A stretch of DNA of 64,000 bases. Origin: Bacillus sp. M6-12. Its GTDB lineage: Bacteria; Bacillota; Bacilli; Bacillales; DSM-1321. Location of the stretch: NCBI RefSeq assembly GCF_002860285.1, contig NZ_PGVF01000006.1, positions 310,001 to 374,000 on the forward strand, written 5' to 3'. The position numbers and the translations under genes were made by a program. Shown piece by piece: positions 21,691 through 30,689 of the stretch (position 1 is its first letter; each line of letters begins with the position of its first letter). The notes beneath the pieces are model-generated. The model did not search any database, was not told where the DNA came from, and saw nothing but the letters and a program-made list of their open reading frames with translations.

Positions 21691-23391
21691 ATGAATACAA
21701 GTAAACTTAAACTTACATTAGGGACGAAAATAAACATTATCGTTTTGACAATAATATTATCTTTATCTGTAGCAGTAGGCATGGTTGTCTTTAGTGAAGT
21801 AACAGAGGCGATCAAAAATTTCGCCGTTCAAAAAGCAAAAGGCGATTTGCATTTAGCTTATCGTTATATAAACCATAAATACGCTGGAGATTGGAGAATT
21901 CAAAACGGAAAGTTATATAAAGGATCTACGGCGTTAAACAAAAATTTTGAGGTTACAGATAAAATTGGCGAGGATACAGGAGATACCGTAACAATTTTTC
22001 TAGGTGATACTCGTATCGCTACCAACGTATTTAAGGACGGGGAACGTGCGATTGGCACACAAGTTTCTTCAGGGGTCGCCCAAACTGTTCTAAAGGAAGG
22101 AAAAAATTATTATGGGGAAGCAGAAGTAGCTGGAAATACTTATCAAACAGCTTATATGCCAATAAGGGATAGTAAGGGAGAAGCAATTGGGATTTTTTAT
22201 GTAGGGGCACCTGAGAAAATAATTGAGGAGACGATATCTTCTTTTTTGAAGAAATTTGTGATTGTTTTAGTAGTGATTATCATTATAGCATCCTTTGTTG
22301 TTTATCTATTCACTCGTAATCTTAGAAAAAGATTACATAATATCGCAGATGCCTTACATAAAGCAGGTAATGGAGACTTTACAAAAGGAGTTGTCGATGA
22401 AAAAGGGGATGAGCTTAGTGAGTTAACGAATAGCTACAATAGTATGAGAGATAATCTAAGCACTATGATTAAGAAAGTAATAGAAACCTCCGAACAAGTA
22501 GCTGCCTCATCTGAGGAGTTAACGGCTAGTTCAGAACTAACGAGTAAAGCCTCGGAACAAATAACAGAGGCTATTCAACAAGTTGCGGCAGGTGCGGAAT
22601 TGCAAACCGCGAATGTTCTAGAAAGTGCAAAAGCAATGGAGGAAGTAACTTTGGGAATTAGTAATATTGCTGCAAATTCTTCCTTGGTTGCAGACTCAGG
22701 TGCGCAAACAAGCAGGCTGGCGAAAAAAGGCGGAACCCATGTTGAAGAAACTGTAAAACAAATTAACGCCATTCATTCGTCTGTAGATGAGAGTGGAAAA
22801 GTTATCATGCTTTTAGAGGACCGTTCAAAACAAATTGGTGAAATTACAAAGGTGATTACTGAAATTTCAGACCAAACGAATTTATTAGCACTTAATGCAG
22901 CAATTGAAGCTGCTCGCGCAGGCGAACATGGTAAAGGGTTTGCAGTAGTAGCTGATGAAGTTCGAAAATTAGCTGAGAAATCACAGCAATCTGCTACCCG
23001 CATTACGGAATTAATTCAGTTGATTCAAAAGGATATGGTGCGTTCTAATGAATCCATGAGTCGTGTAAAGGCAGAGGTTCATGAAGGCTTAGGAATTGTC
23101 GAAAAAACGCAAGTTAGCTTTTCTGAAATTATAGAGTCAATGGAAAGAATGAGTATACAAATCGATGATATGGCAGCCACAGCAGAAGAAATGTCAGCAA
23201 GCGTTGAAGAGGTTTCAGTTTCAGCTTCAGGAATAACGTCGATTTCAAAAGAAACGTCAACTCATTCACAAATTGTTGCGTCATCGACTCAAGAGCAATT
23301 AGCTTCTATGGAAGAAATAACTGCATCTGCAGCTTCTCTTTCACAAATGGCCATTGATTTACAAGAAATGGTAGGAGAATTCAAGGTCTAA
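21691..23391 (+). CDS. Methyl-accepting chemotaxis protein
   Basis: Transmembrane receptor of 566 residues. It has a first membrane segment (about 14-35), an extracellular single-Cache-type sensor (about 40-180; [27 protein letters not shown]), a second membrane segment (about 189-208), a HAMP domain and a long coiled-coil signalling domain. The conserved tip [20 protein letters not shown] binds CheA and CheW. The short extracellular fold suggests a small organic ligand, but this cannot be read from sequence. ATG 21691 follows GGGAG at suitable distance. Confidence 0.93.
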   Translation: MNTSKLKLTLGTKINIIVLTIILSLSVAVGMVVFSEVTEAIKNFAVQKAKGDLHLAYRYINHKYAGDWRIQNGKLYKGSTALNKNFEVTDKIGEDTGDTVTIFLGDTRIATNVFKDGERAIGTQVSSGVAQTVLKEGKNYYGEAEVAGNTYQTAYMPIRDSKGEAIGIFYVGAPEKIIEETISSFLKKFVIVLVVIIIIASFVVYLFTRNLRKRLHNIADALHKAGNGDFTKGVVDEKGDELSELTNSYNSMRDNLSTMIKKVIETSEQVAASSEELTASSELTSKASEQITEAIQQVAAGAELQTANVLESAKAMEEVTLGISNIAANSSLVADSGAQTSRLAKKGGTHVEETVKQINAIHSSVDESGKVIMLLEDRSKQIGEITKVITEISDQTNLLALNAAIEAARAGEHGKGFAVVADEVRKLAEKSQQSATRITELIQLIQKDMVRSNESMSRVKAEVHEGLGIVEKTQVSFSEIIESMERMSIQIDDMAATAEEMSASVEEVSVSASGITSISKETSTHSQIVASSTQEQLASMEEITASAASLSQMAIDLQEMVGEFKV

Positions 23392-23518
23392 TACTTACCC
23401 ATTATGGAAGGTTTGTGATTTACGATTTATTAGTGGCAGCATACCAGTTTGTTTTCACTGAAATTTCGGTTTACTTCACTTAAGATTGCTTTCACTTGTT
23501 ATGGCTAATACTCTAATA

Positions 23519-23556
23519 AAAACAACCGCCGATATTTTATCAGCGGTTGTTTTTAA
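23519..23556. terminator. Bidirectional terminator shared by receptor and amidase genes
   Basis: AACAACCGC pairs with GCGGTTGTT, with T-runs in both directions. On the minus strand the stem contains the amidase's last codons (Asn-Asn-Arg) and TGA lies in the loop. Confidence 0.88.
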
Positions 23557-24814
23557 AGTATTCGTTTATTCCGTTAAAGATCCCCTTTGATACCTGGGAT
23601 TGAAATGCAGCAGAAGCTACAATTTTTTCTTCAGTTGGATTAGACAAAAATCCTAACTCGAGCAGTGTTGCGGGCTGGCTGTTTTCCCGAATAACATGGA
23701 AATTACCGAATTTAACTCCCAGATCCTTCATGCGTGTTTCTTTGATCATCCCATCCTGTATTTCTTCGGCGAGTTTATAGTCTTTTGATGACGTATAATA
23801 AAACGACATGATACCGCTGCTTTTTGAACCTGCTGCATTATAGTGGATGCTGATAAAAGCATTAGCCTTATTTTTTTCGCTAATTGCTACGCGCTGCTGG
23901 AGGGTTAGGTAATAATCACTTTCTCTTGTTTTTATAACCTTTGCTCCTGCATTCGTTAATAAAGCCGATACAGCATTCATTGTTTTAAATGATAGCGTTT
24001 TTTCTAAATTTTCTTTACCGCTTGTTCCCGGATCTTTTCCTCCATGTCCTGCATCCATAACAATTACTTTTCCTTTTACATAGGAGGTGCCAGGCATTGG
24101 AATAGGGGCAGGAACGGCTGTCATTTTGTTTTTGCTTAAATAAGTAAGCAAAGCCCATCCTGTACCATTGGCTGTTTTAATTTTTCCCCATGAGCCATTT
24201 TTCTCAATTAATTGTACACTTGTATTTTTAGTCATAGTAAATAGTACTTTACCTGACATTGATGGCAGGGATCGGACATTTAAGGAATCCACGGTTGCGT
24301 AATAAGTATTTGCGTTAGAGCTTGTAGCTGGCGGAGCTGTAACAGCTGTTTTTGAAACATAAGCAGAAGATACCCAGCCAGTAAGTTTTTTGCTTGGTAC
24401 ATAGACCATCATCCAGCTTCCTTGCTGAATTTGAACAGTTAGGGGCGTTCCCTTAGCCATAGAAGCTAATTTCGTGCCGGTTAGGCTGGCTGTTTTTCTT
24501 AAAACTAAAGATGATGCATTTACATAACCAGTCCAGGTTTTAGGTTTAATATATTGAGATGATACCCAGCCATACCCTTTTCCATAAGAGATCTTTGACC
24601 AGTCTTTTTGCTGCTGTAAAACCGTCACAGTTTGATTTCGTTTCAGTTTGCCGATTGACTTATATTGTGTACCAGGCATTGACCTTACATTTAGGTTATC
24701 CGCAGTTACTGTAAATGTCCTTCCTGCAGCTTCCGTTGGCATGACTAAACCCGATATGCTTAAGGATAGGACTAAGATTAATGCAATGCTTAGCCTTCCT
24801 ATAGTCTTAATCAT
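23540..24814 (-). CDS. N-acetylmuramoyl-L-alanine amidase with SH3b repeats
   Basis: Secreted cell-wall hydrolase of 424 residues that cleaves the amide bond between MurNAc and L-Ala. It has a signal peptide (about 1-29, cleavage near PTEAAG), three bacterial SH3 domains (about 31-90, 96-156 and 168-228, each with an NVRS or LVLRK-type strand and GW.SS or GWALL end), a Pro-rich linker and an Amidase_3 domain (about 250-422). Zinc ligands and catalytic residues are visible in DAGHGGKDPG, KENLEK, SIHYNA and LLELGFLSN. It is related to CwlB/CwlC-type enzymes. Confidence 0.92.
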   Translation of the reverse strand: MIKTIGRLSIALILVLSLSISGLVMPTEAAGRTFTVTADNLNVRSMPGTQYKSIGKLKRNQTVTVLQQQKDWSKISYGKGYGWVSSQYIKPKTWTGYVNASSLVLRKTASLTGTKLASMAKGTPLTVQIQQGSWMMVYVPSKKLTGWVSSAYVSKTAVTAPPATSSNANTYYATVDSLNVRSLPSMSGKVLFTMTKNTSVQLIEKNGSWGKIKTANGTGWALLTYLSKNKMTAVPAPIPMPGTSYVKGKVIVMDAGHGGKDPGTSGKENLEKTLSFKTMNAVSALLTNAGAKVIKTRESDYYLTLQQRVAISEKNKANAFISIHYNAAGSKSSGIMSFYYTSSKDYKLAEEIQDGMIKETRMKDLGVKFGNFHVIRENSQPATLLELGFLSNPTEEKIVASAAFQSQVSKGIFNGINEYFKNNR

Positions 24815-24950
24815 TTAAGACACCATCCTTCTAGTAATTTCCAGAGACGAGGGGGACATTCTTTATTTCGGAATAATTTCCTTATTATTTATGGTTCTTT
24901 TTACCTGTTAGACATAAAGTGGGAATAATGGAATAATCCGTACACTAATA

Positions 24951-24976
24951 AAAGAGAGCCAAATAGCTCTCTTTAG
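24951..24976. terminator. Hairpin in the amidase-yeeI gap
   Basis: AAAGAGAGC pairs with GCTCTCTTT around a 6-nt loop with a weak T-run. The surrounding 455-base gap (24815-25269) holds no recognisable gene. Confidence 0.5.
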
Positions 24977-25269
24977 TCTTGATTAAAAAAATGCAGCACA
25001 TTTGTATCATTAAGGTTATATCCAATTAAGAGGGTTCGGGTTTCCTGATTTAACTCCAAATTTCGGCTTGCGTATCTCGTTAAATTTGTAAATCTATAAC
25101 AGATGGGGTTAAATATCGTGTTATTCTTTATTTCATAAGTTAATGAAAACTCTCATCCTATGTGTTGAGGTTTTTTTATAAAAACGTTATTATGTAAAGT
25201 GTTAAAGTAGCATAATTATTTATTTTATTTACCATTATTCTGATTCAAAGCTGAAAGCGAGTGTTCAAT

Positions 25270-25986
25270 ATGGGCCGTAAATGGAACAATATTAAGGAAA
25301 AGAAAGCGTCAAAGGATGCAAATACGAGCCGTATTTATGCTAAATTTGGACGTGAAATTTATGTGGCAGCAAAGCAGGGTGAACCGGATCCTGAGTTAAA
25401 CCAATCTTTACGATTCGTACTTGAGCGTGCAAAGACATATAACGTGCCGAGAGCAATCATCGACCGGGCGATTGAAAAAGCAAAAGGCGGTTCAGAGGAA
25501 AACTATGATGAGCTCCGTTATGAAGGCTTCGGACCAAATGGTTCGATGGTAATTGTAGATGCACTAACCAATAACGTAAACCGTACAGCATCAGATGTAC
25601 GTGCGGCATTTGGCAAGAATGGCGGAAACATGGGAGTAAGCGGATCTGTAGCTTATATGTTTGATGCAACGGCTGTTATTGGAATCGAAGGCAAAACAGC
25701 AGATGAAGCGCTTGAACTTCTAATGGAAGCGGATGTGGACGTCCGGGACATAATCGAAGAAGAAGAGTCGGTCATCGTTTATGCAGAGCCTGAACAGTTC
25801 CACGCAGTTCAAGAAGCATTTAGAAATGCCGGCATAACTGATTTTACAGTAGCGGAATTAACGATGCTTGCACAAAATGATGTAGAGCTTCCAGAGGATT
25901 CACTGGCAAAATTCGAAAAATTGATTGATGCATTAGAAGATTTAGAAGATGTAAGACAAGTGTACCACAATGTCGAATTAGGCTAA
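25270..25986 (+). CDS. yeeI: YebC/PmpR family regulator
   Basis: A 238-residue protein nearly identical in pattern to B. subtilis YeeI, starting [20 protein letters not shown] and containing [19 protein letters not shown] and [15 protein letters not shown]. The family has been described as transcriptional regulators, and recent work assigns some YebC proteins to translation of proline-rich stretches; which applies here is not clear. I use ATG 25270 rather than the GTG three codons upstream because the family begins at MGRKW. It is monocistronic, ending in a strong terminator. Confidence 0.93.
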   Translation: MGRKWNNIKEKKASKDANTSRIYAKFGREIYVAAKQGEPDPELNQSLRFVLERAKTYNVPRAIIDRAIEKAKGGSEENYDELRYEGFGPNGSMVIVDALTNNVNRTASDVRAAFGKNGGNMGVSGSVAYMFDATAVIGIEGKTADEALELLMEADVDVRDIIEEEESVIVYAEPEQFHAVQEAFRNAGITDFTVAELTMLAQNDVELPEDSLAKFEKLIDALEDLEDVRQVYHNVELG

Positions 25987-25995
25987 TAATTCATG

Positions 25996-26027
25996 AAAGA
26001 GCAGACCTTTGGTCTGCTCTTTTTTGC
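25996..26027 (+). terminator. Terminator after yeeI
   Basis: A perfect 12-bp stem AAAGAGCAGACC/GGTCTGCTCTTT with a 3-nt loop and T-run. Confidence 0.93.
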
Positions 26028-26053
26028 TAGATAAGAAAGCAGCTTTTTTTTAC

Positions 26054-26140
26054 AAGTATAATGTCTAGCTCCAGCCCCCAGCCCCGACGCAGAGGGCTTG
26101 GCGCACTTTTGCCGTTCTTTCTTCATCAGGACGCTAGCGC
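26054..26140. repeat. Dispersed GTCTAGCTCCAG-type repeat, copy 1
   Basis: AAGTATAATGTCTAGCTCCAG begins a GC-richer non-coding stretch running to GACGCTAGCGC. Related starts occur at 33754 and 35282. It looks like a decayed intergenic repeat of the kind common in Bacillaceae. Confidence 0.5.
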
Positions 26141-26250
26141 AATTCCTTTTATTCTTGAGATATTTTTAATGTTCTCATAAAAAAGTATAATCACTTGGTA
26201 TGTGGGGATATTAACCTTTGAAGTGAAAAATTTAAAAGGAGTGATCCCCC

Positions 26251-27321
26251 ATGCCGTTTGGCGCCCATGAAGCAATGGAAGTACACGAGATTTTGATGGA
26301 AAAAATAAATATGATCACGCACTTTAACATTTATGCGAATGAAACAAACAACCCGCAATTATTAGACATAATCATTCGCCATCAGCAAGAGGAAATCAGG
26401 TCTTATAATGAATTTGTTGCATACACACATGATTACAAAACTTTTGTCCCGATTCCTCCTAATACAGAAGTAAGAGGAATAAGCCCGCAGCAAATTCAAT
26501 ACGGAATGAATACACAGGCGGAGTTCACTCCACAGTATGGAACAGTCAACAGCGACCGTGAAATCACAACTGCCATGCTGCTTTGCCACAAAAATGCAGC
26601 CAGAAATGGAATGTGGGCTGCGCTTGAGTGTGCTGATCCTAACCTGCGTAAAATGTTAATAAACAGTGCGACAAACTGTGCGAATCAAGCTTATGAAGTT
26701 TTTCTGTTCATGAATGAGCAAGGTCTTTACCCAGTGCCTACATTGAATGATAATACAGCAAAAACCCTTCTGCACAGATATCAGCCGGCTGACCGTGCAC
26801 TTGAGGTTCAGTATTTTGGACAAAATACTGGTTACACAGGACAAAATTATGGAAATGCAGGCCAAGGGACTGGAAGTGCTGGTCAATTTTCTGGATACCC
26901 TGGACAAACCATGGCTAATGGCGTGCAGCCGGCTTATGGAACATCACCTTCCTACCCGTTTGCTTACGGAAATCCAGTAGCTGGTACTTTTGGAACGTCA
27001 GCTTCTGCTTCACAGGGTACATACAGGACTCAAACGGGAACATATGGAGCATCAGCCTCCACTTTATCGGACACGTATGGAACTCAAGCGGGTACATACG
27101 GAGTATCAGCTTCCGTCTCGCCGGCTTCTTACGGAACAGCCGGGTATGCTTCTGGAGATGTTTCCGGAGCAGGCGGCCAGGCTGCATCTAACGATATTAA
27201 TGTTAGTAATTCAGAAAGTGTGATCTACGGCAACGGAACTCAGGAAATGGGGAGCTCAGCAACTGATTCGGCCGCAGAACAGGAAGGGACAGCATCCCAG
27301 GATAACAACACTGCCCGCTGA
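26251..27321 (+). CDS. Spore coat protein, CotF-like, with repetitive C-terminus
   Basis: A 356-residue protein in two parts. Residues 1-190 form a helical CotF/ferritin-like domain (HEAMEVHEILMEKINMITHFNIYA, REITTAMLLCHKNAARNGMWAALECADPNLRKML). Residues about 190-356 are low-complexity Gly, Tyr, Ser, Thr, Ala and Gln, including GQ-rich repeats and three 18-residue units. That composition suits a cross-linked coat or outer spore layer component. ATG 26251 follows AAAGGAGTG. Sporulation control is expected from the family, but no sigma-E or sigma-K promoter was identified with confidence. Confidence 0.85.
   Translation: MPFGAHEAMEVHEILMEKINMITHFNIYANETNNPQLLDIIIRHQQEEIRSYNEFVAYTHDYKTFVPIPPNTEVRGISPQQIQYGMNTQAEFTPQYGTVNSDREITTAMLLCHKNAARNGMWAALECADPNLRKMLINSATNCANQAYEVFLFMNEQGLYPVPTLNDNTAKTLLHRYQPADRALEVQYFGQNTGYTGQNYGNAGQGTGSAGQFSGYPGQTMANGVQPAYGTSPSYPFAYGNPVAGTFGTSASASQGTYRTQTGTYGASASTLSDTYGTQAGTYGVSASVSPASYGTAGYASGDVSGAGGQAASNDINVSNSESVIYGNGTQEMGSSATDSAAEQEGTASQDNNTAR
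26974..27135 (+). repeat. Three 54-bp (18-residue) tandem units within the coat gene
   Basis: Unit translations are PVAGTFGTSASASQGTYR, TQTGTYGASASTLSDTYG and TQAGTYGVSASVSPASYG. They keep the reading frame and diverge mainly at silent and small-residue positions. Confidence 0.85.
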
Positions 27322-27354
27322 AGAACGGGTCGAAAACTCTATATATTGATTTCC

Positions 27355-27393
27355 AAACCATCCACTGCCGGTAGTCGGCTGGGTGGTTTTTTT
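27355..27393 (+). terminator. Terminator after the coat gene
   Basis: AAACCATCC pairs with GGGTGGTTT around an inner stem-loop and is followed by seven T. Confidence 0.85.
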
Positions 27394-27509
27394 ATATAAT
27401 TTTAAATATTTAATTTGTAAGAAGGAAAACAAATTTTGGAAAAAGGTTCTATTAATCTCTGTCTATTGTTAAAATAAAAAAGAAATATGGATTTGAAAGG
27501 ATGATACAG

Positions 27510-28124
27510 ATGTTTAAAAAGATTGCTTCTGATGCATTGGGTTTATCTGATATCGGAAAAATTATCCACCCGTCAGACTACGATAAGACGGATGCTGACG
27601 ATTATGTCATGCATGAAGATAACGAAAAGATCTACTTTTTAATTAAAACAAAAGCTGATGAATACTGCTTTACTAATCTGGCTATCATCCATGTAGATGG
27701 ACAAAGTGCCGTTTCTTCCAAAAGAACGCTCAAACGTTATCCTTACGCACAGCATAAGATATCCAGTGTGTTTTTGGAGACAGCCGGTAAACTTGATATG
27801 GATGTTGAGATCAAATTCATGGTCGGCAAAGAGCAATTTGATATTGATGTGAAAAAAGAACAAATTGAGCAATTAAAAGATCTTTATAAATCACTGCTGA
27901 GAATCTCTGAAATCACATATGAAAATGATATCTACATTAAAATGGCGTCTCAAAGCTTAGATAAAGCTGTAAATGTTCTGCAAAATTCCCGAACTGAAGA
28001 TATTAAACTAGCTGATACATACAGGGACTTAACAGACTTCGGCTTCACCTGGCTAACCTCCGTCCGCGAACAGTACCACTTAAAGGACTTTGGCGAGGTA
28101 TATGAAAAATATATTAATAACTAA
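27510..28124 (+). CDS. yvbH: YvbH-like PH-domain protein
   Basis: A cytosolic 204-residue protein matching the B. subtilis YvbH pattern and length. It has an N-terminal bacterial PH-like domain (about 1-120, with DEYCFTNLAIIHVDG and KRYPYAQHKISSV) and a C-terminal helical oligomerisation region (about 125-204). ATG 27510 (MFKKIASDALG) is preceded by GAAAGGATG; the ORF-initial ATG at 27501 lies within that site. The function is unknown; the fold suggests a self-assembling scaffold. Confidence 0.82.
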   Translation: MFKKIASDALGLSDIGKIIHPSDYDKTDADDYVMHEDNEKIYFLIKTKADEYCFTNLAIIHVDGQSAVSSKRTLKRYPYAQHKISSVFLETAGKLDMDVEIKFMVGKEQFDIDVKKEQIEQLKDLYKSLLRISEITYENDIYIKMASQSLDKAVNVLQNSRTEDIKLADTYRDLTDFGFTWLTSVREQYHLKDFGEVYEKYINN

Positions 28125-28150
28125 CTAGAACTAGATGAGATGGACTTCTG

Positions 28151-28177
28151 GGGGCACGGTAAATCCGTGCCTTTTAT
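28151..28177 (+). terminator. Terminator after yvbH-like gene
   Basis: GGCACGG pairs with CCGTGCC around TAAAT, followed by TTTTAT. Confidence 0.85.
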
Positions 28178-28386
28178 GCGGTTAGGCTCGCTTCTCTTTG
28201 GTTTGATTAAATAAAATGAAAAACGGCTTAATTATTTAGTGCTTTGGACGGATTATTTTGAATTCGGATAGAATATTGTTCATTTTGGATAAATTACTAT
28301 AAAAAGTACATTCAGTATCATTTTTCAAAGCAGGAAACACGCCTTGCCAGGTAGAACTATTACTAAAACCGACAGGGAGTGATGAA

Positions 28387-29322
28387 ATGATCGTTAAGAA
28401 CTTAGAAATTTCTATATATCAGAAGAAATTGAGGGCTCTTTTACGAAGATTGCCCAGAACCCATTCAAAACGCGATAAGATTGAAGAGGCATTAGCAAGG
28501 AGTATGGCAGGCTATAATGGTGAAAAAGCGGTAGATTTTTACCTTAGGGAACTTCCAGAACAAGAATACTTTATTCTTCATGATCTGCGGCTGGCCGATA
28601 AAGACCAACTCTTTCAGCTCGATTTATTAATTCTTTCCGCAAAATTCTTCCTGATTATTGAGGTAAAAAATATTTCAGGCTCTGTTTACTTCGATTCTCT
28701 CTTCAACCAATTCATCCGCAAAACAAAGGGATCGGAAAAAGCATTTCCAAATCCTCTTTTACAGATCCGGCGCCAACAAGAACATTTGGGAAACTGGTTA
28801 GAAAAGCTAGGCCAAACCAAAATACCGATTGAAACACTAGTGGTGATCAGCAACCCATACACTGTCATAAAAAGCGATATTCGCCACCACAGTGCTATAA
28901 ACAAGGTCATTAATTGCGAGAACCTCACTGATAAAATAAAGTTAATCCAGACCAAGTTCACGAAGGATATTCTTACAATAAAGGAACTAAGGCGGATTTC
29001 ACGTCAGGCAGTAAAACAAGATACTCCATTTTCCCCTGATATATTGGAAAAGTTTCATATCTCCGCGACAGAGCTTCTAACAGGTGTTCACTGTCCAAGC
29101 TGCCAGTCCCTGCCCATGGTAAAGAAAGCCTCTAACTGGATTTGTCCGGAATGCAAACATATTTCCAAGGAAGCCCATTTAGAAGCATTAAGTGACTATT
29201 GTCTTTTACGTGGCAGTACCATTACTAATAACGAAATAAAACACTTCTTAAAACTTTCCTCAGCCTCAACAGCCACAAAAATGTTGTCCTCTCTCGATTT
29301 ATTTTTTACCGGAAATACATAA
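28387..29322 (+). CDS. NERD-domain protein with C-terminal zinc ribbon
   Basis: A 311-residue protein. Its N-terminal half is a NERD (nuclease-related) domain of the PD-(D/E)xK type, seen as GYNGEKAVDFYL, QLDLLIL and FLIIEVKN (candidate Asp, Glu and Lys of the active site). Residues about 237-260 carry two CPxC knuckles (CPSCQ and CPECK) that probably bind zinc. ATG 28387 follows GGGAG. It may act on DNA or RNA; no partner gene defines a system, and both neighbours look independent. Confidence 0.78.
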   Translation: MIVKNLEISIYQKKLRALLRRLPRTHSKRDKIEEALARSMAGYNGEKAVDFYLRELPEQEYFILHDLRLADKDQLFQLDLLILSAKFFLIIEVKNISGSVYFDSLFNQFIRKTKGSEKAFPNPLLQIRRQQEHLGNWLEKLGQTKIPIETLVVISNPYTVIKSDIRHHSAINKVINCENLTDKIKLIQTKFTKDILTIKELRRISRQAVKQDTPFSPDILEKFHISATELLTGVHCPSCQSLPMVKKASNWICPECKHISKEAHLEALSDYCLLRGSTITNNEIKHFLKLSSASTATKMLSSLDLFFTGNT

Positions 29323-29397
29323 GGAAGAAAATACGATTTACTAAGTTTGTCGGATAAATAACAAAAATGATTAAATAGAATAAAAACGAGGTAAACC

Positions 29398-29865
29398 ATG
29401 GATATTTATTTAAAATCTGTTTTTAATCAGCTGGAGGTAGCAAATAGAACGATAATAAGCATGATCGATCTTTTGAGAGATGATGTCCTTGATATTGAAA
29501 TTTGTGGGAATAAGAGGACATTCCGGCAATTACTCTCCCACATGGCGGTAATTTATAAAGCAGACTGGCTGATTATGAACGGGGCATCTCAGGAAGAGAT
29601 GGATAAGTTTTATGCGGCGAATCAGCCAATGGACAAAGATAAGCTTAAAGAAGCGCTTCTGATTAATTTTGATTATTTAACATCAAAGGTAAAGTCCCAG
29701 CGACAGGATGACCTTGATACTGTCATTGCTTCATGGTGGGGAGCCGCCTGCCCAAAATATGAATGGCTGCTGCAAATCATCTCGCATATGTATCATCACC
29801 GGGCCCAATTGCATACTGCACTTGTTCAAAAGGGATTAGACCCAAAGATTCAGCTGTTTGAGTAG
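29398..29865 (+). CDS. DinB family protein
   Basis: A 155-residue four-helix bundle of the DinB/YfiT superfamily, which binds a metal and often acts as a thiol-dependent transferase. Candidate His ligands are in LLSHMAVIY and ISHMYHHRAQLH. ATG 29398 follows a modest AGGTAA site. The substrate is not evident. It ends shortly before a terminator. Confidence 0.8.
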   Translation: MDIYLKSVFNQLEVANRTIISMIDLLRDDVLDIEICGNKRTFRQLLSHMAVIYKADWLIMNGASQEEMDKFYAANQPMDKDKLKEALLINFDYLTSKVKSQRQDDLDTVIASWWGAACPKYEWLLQIISHMYHHRAQLHTALVQKGLDPKIQLFE

Positions 29866-29997
29866 AAGTTCCTTACGAAAAAAGCTGATTTCCATGCATC
29901 GAGTATGAAATTTGTTCTTTCCATTGTTCTTACACTATCGTCTATCGGCAAATAACCGAATCCTGAGTGTTTAGAAATGAAAAACTTTATACAGCTT

Positions 29998-30034
29998 AAA
30001 CAGTCTTGCTTTACCGTAAGGCTGTTTTTTATTA
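29998..30034 (+). terminator. Terminator after dinB-like gene
   Basis: AAACAGTCTT pairs with AAGGCTGTTT (one wobble) and runs into TTTTTT. The gap 29866-30121 has no other supported feature, although a minus-strand reading near 29866-30000 looks faintly protein-like. Confidence 0.7.
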
Positions 30035-30121
30035 AAAAATCACCCGAAAATTGTAACCAATTGGCAATCCTGTTCGCCTTAATTATGAAAAACAAAAATA
30101 GCAGTAAATGAGGTGACGGCA

Positions 30122-30688
30122 ATGGATCTTGTCCAAGATCTGATCCAACAGTGCCAGAGCGGAGATAAAGAAGCGTTTGGCAAACTGGTGAATCCATACA
30201 TAAAAAAGGCTTATGCAACTGCGTTCAGCATTCTGAAATCAAAAGAATCAGCGGAGGATGCTGTGCAGAACTCTTTGCTCGAGGCTTATAAAAATATCAT
30301 GGCTGGAAAAGAAATACGTATGTTTCCAAGCTGGTTCTTTACCCTAGTTACGTCAAGGTCACTTGATATCGTTAGGCGCACCAGTAAGGAAAAAGCAAAC
30401 TGTGAATCGAGCGGGACATATGAAATAGCCGATCAGGCTGCTTTGCCGCTAGAAACTGTCCTGGAAAAAGAAGATAGGCTGAACCTGCTTGAAAAAATCC
30501 TGGAGCTGCCGGAAAAAGATAGAATCCTGATAATTCTTTATTACTATCAGGAATTAACGATCAGGGAAATTGCAAGTCAATTAGTTAAAAAAGAGGGAGC
30601 TGTAAAAACCGAATTGTGTCGGGCCAGACACAAGCTTCAGTCAAAAATAAAAAGCAATTTAATCACTTTTCAAAGGCTGGTGAACTAA
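30122..30688 (+). CDS. ECF-type RNA polymerase sigma factor
   Basis: A 188-residue extracytoplasmic-function sigma factor. Region 2 (about 8-80) contains YATAFSILKSKESAEDAVQNSLLEAYKN and the promoter-melting segment FPSWFFTLVTSRSLDIVRR. Region 4 (about 115-175) contains LPEKDRILIILYYYQELTIREIAS and a helix-turn-helix. I start at ATG 30122 behind TGAGGTG instead of the GTG within that site. The next gene, 1 nt on, is its anti-sigma factor, so the pair answers an envelope signal and probably autoregulates. Confidence 0.92.
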   Translation: MDLVQDLIQQCQSGDKEAFGKLVNPYIKKAYATAFSILKSKESAEDAVQNSLLEAYKNIMAGKEIRMFPSWFFTLVTSRSLDIVRRTSKEKANCESSGTYEIADQAALPLETVLEKEDRLNLLEKILELPEKDRILIILYYYQELTIREIASQLVKKEGAVKTELCRARHKLQSKIKSNLITFQRLVN

Positions 30689-30689
30689 A

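Noticed and set aside
29850-30218. 122-codon minus-strand ORF between dinB-like and sigma genes
   Set aside because: It runs through the sigma factor's start and a terminator. A short part (GYLPIDDSVRTMERTNF) looks somewhat protein-like but has no supported start or family.
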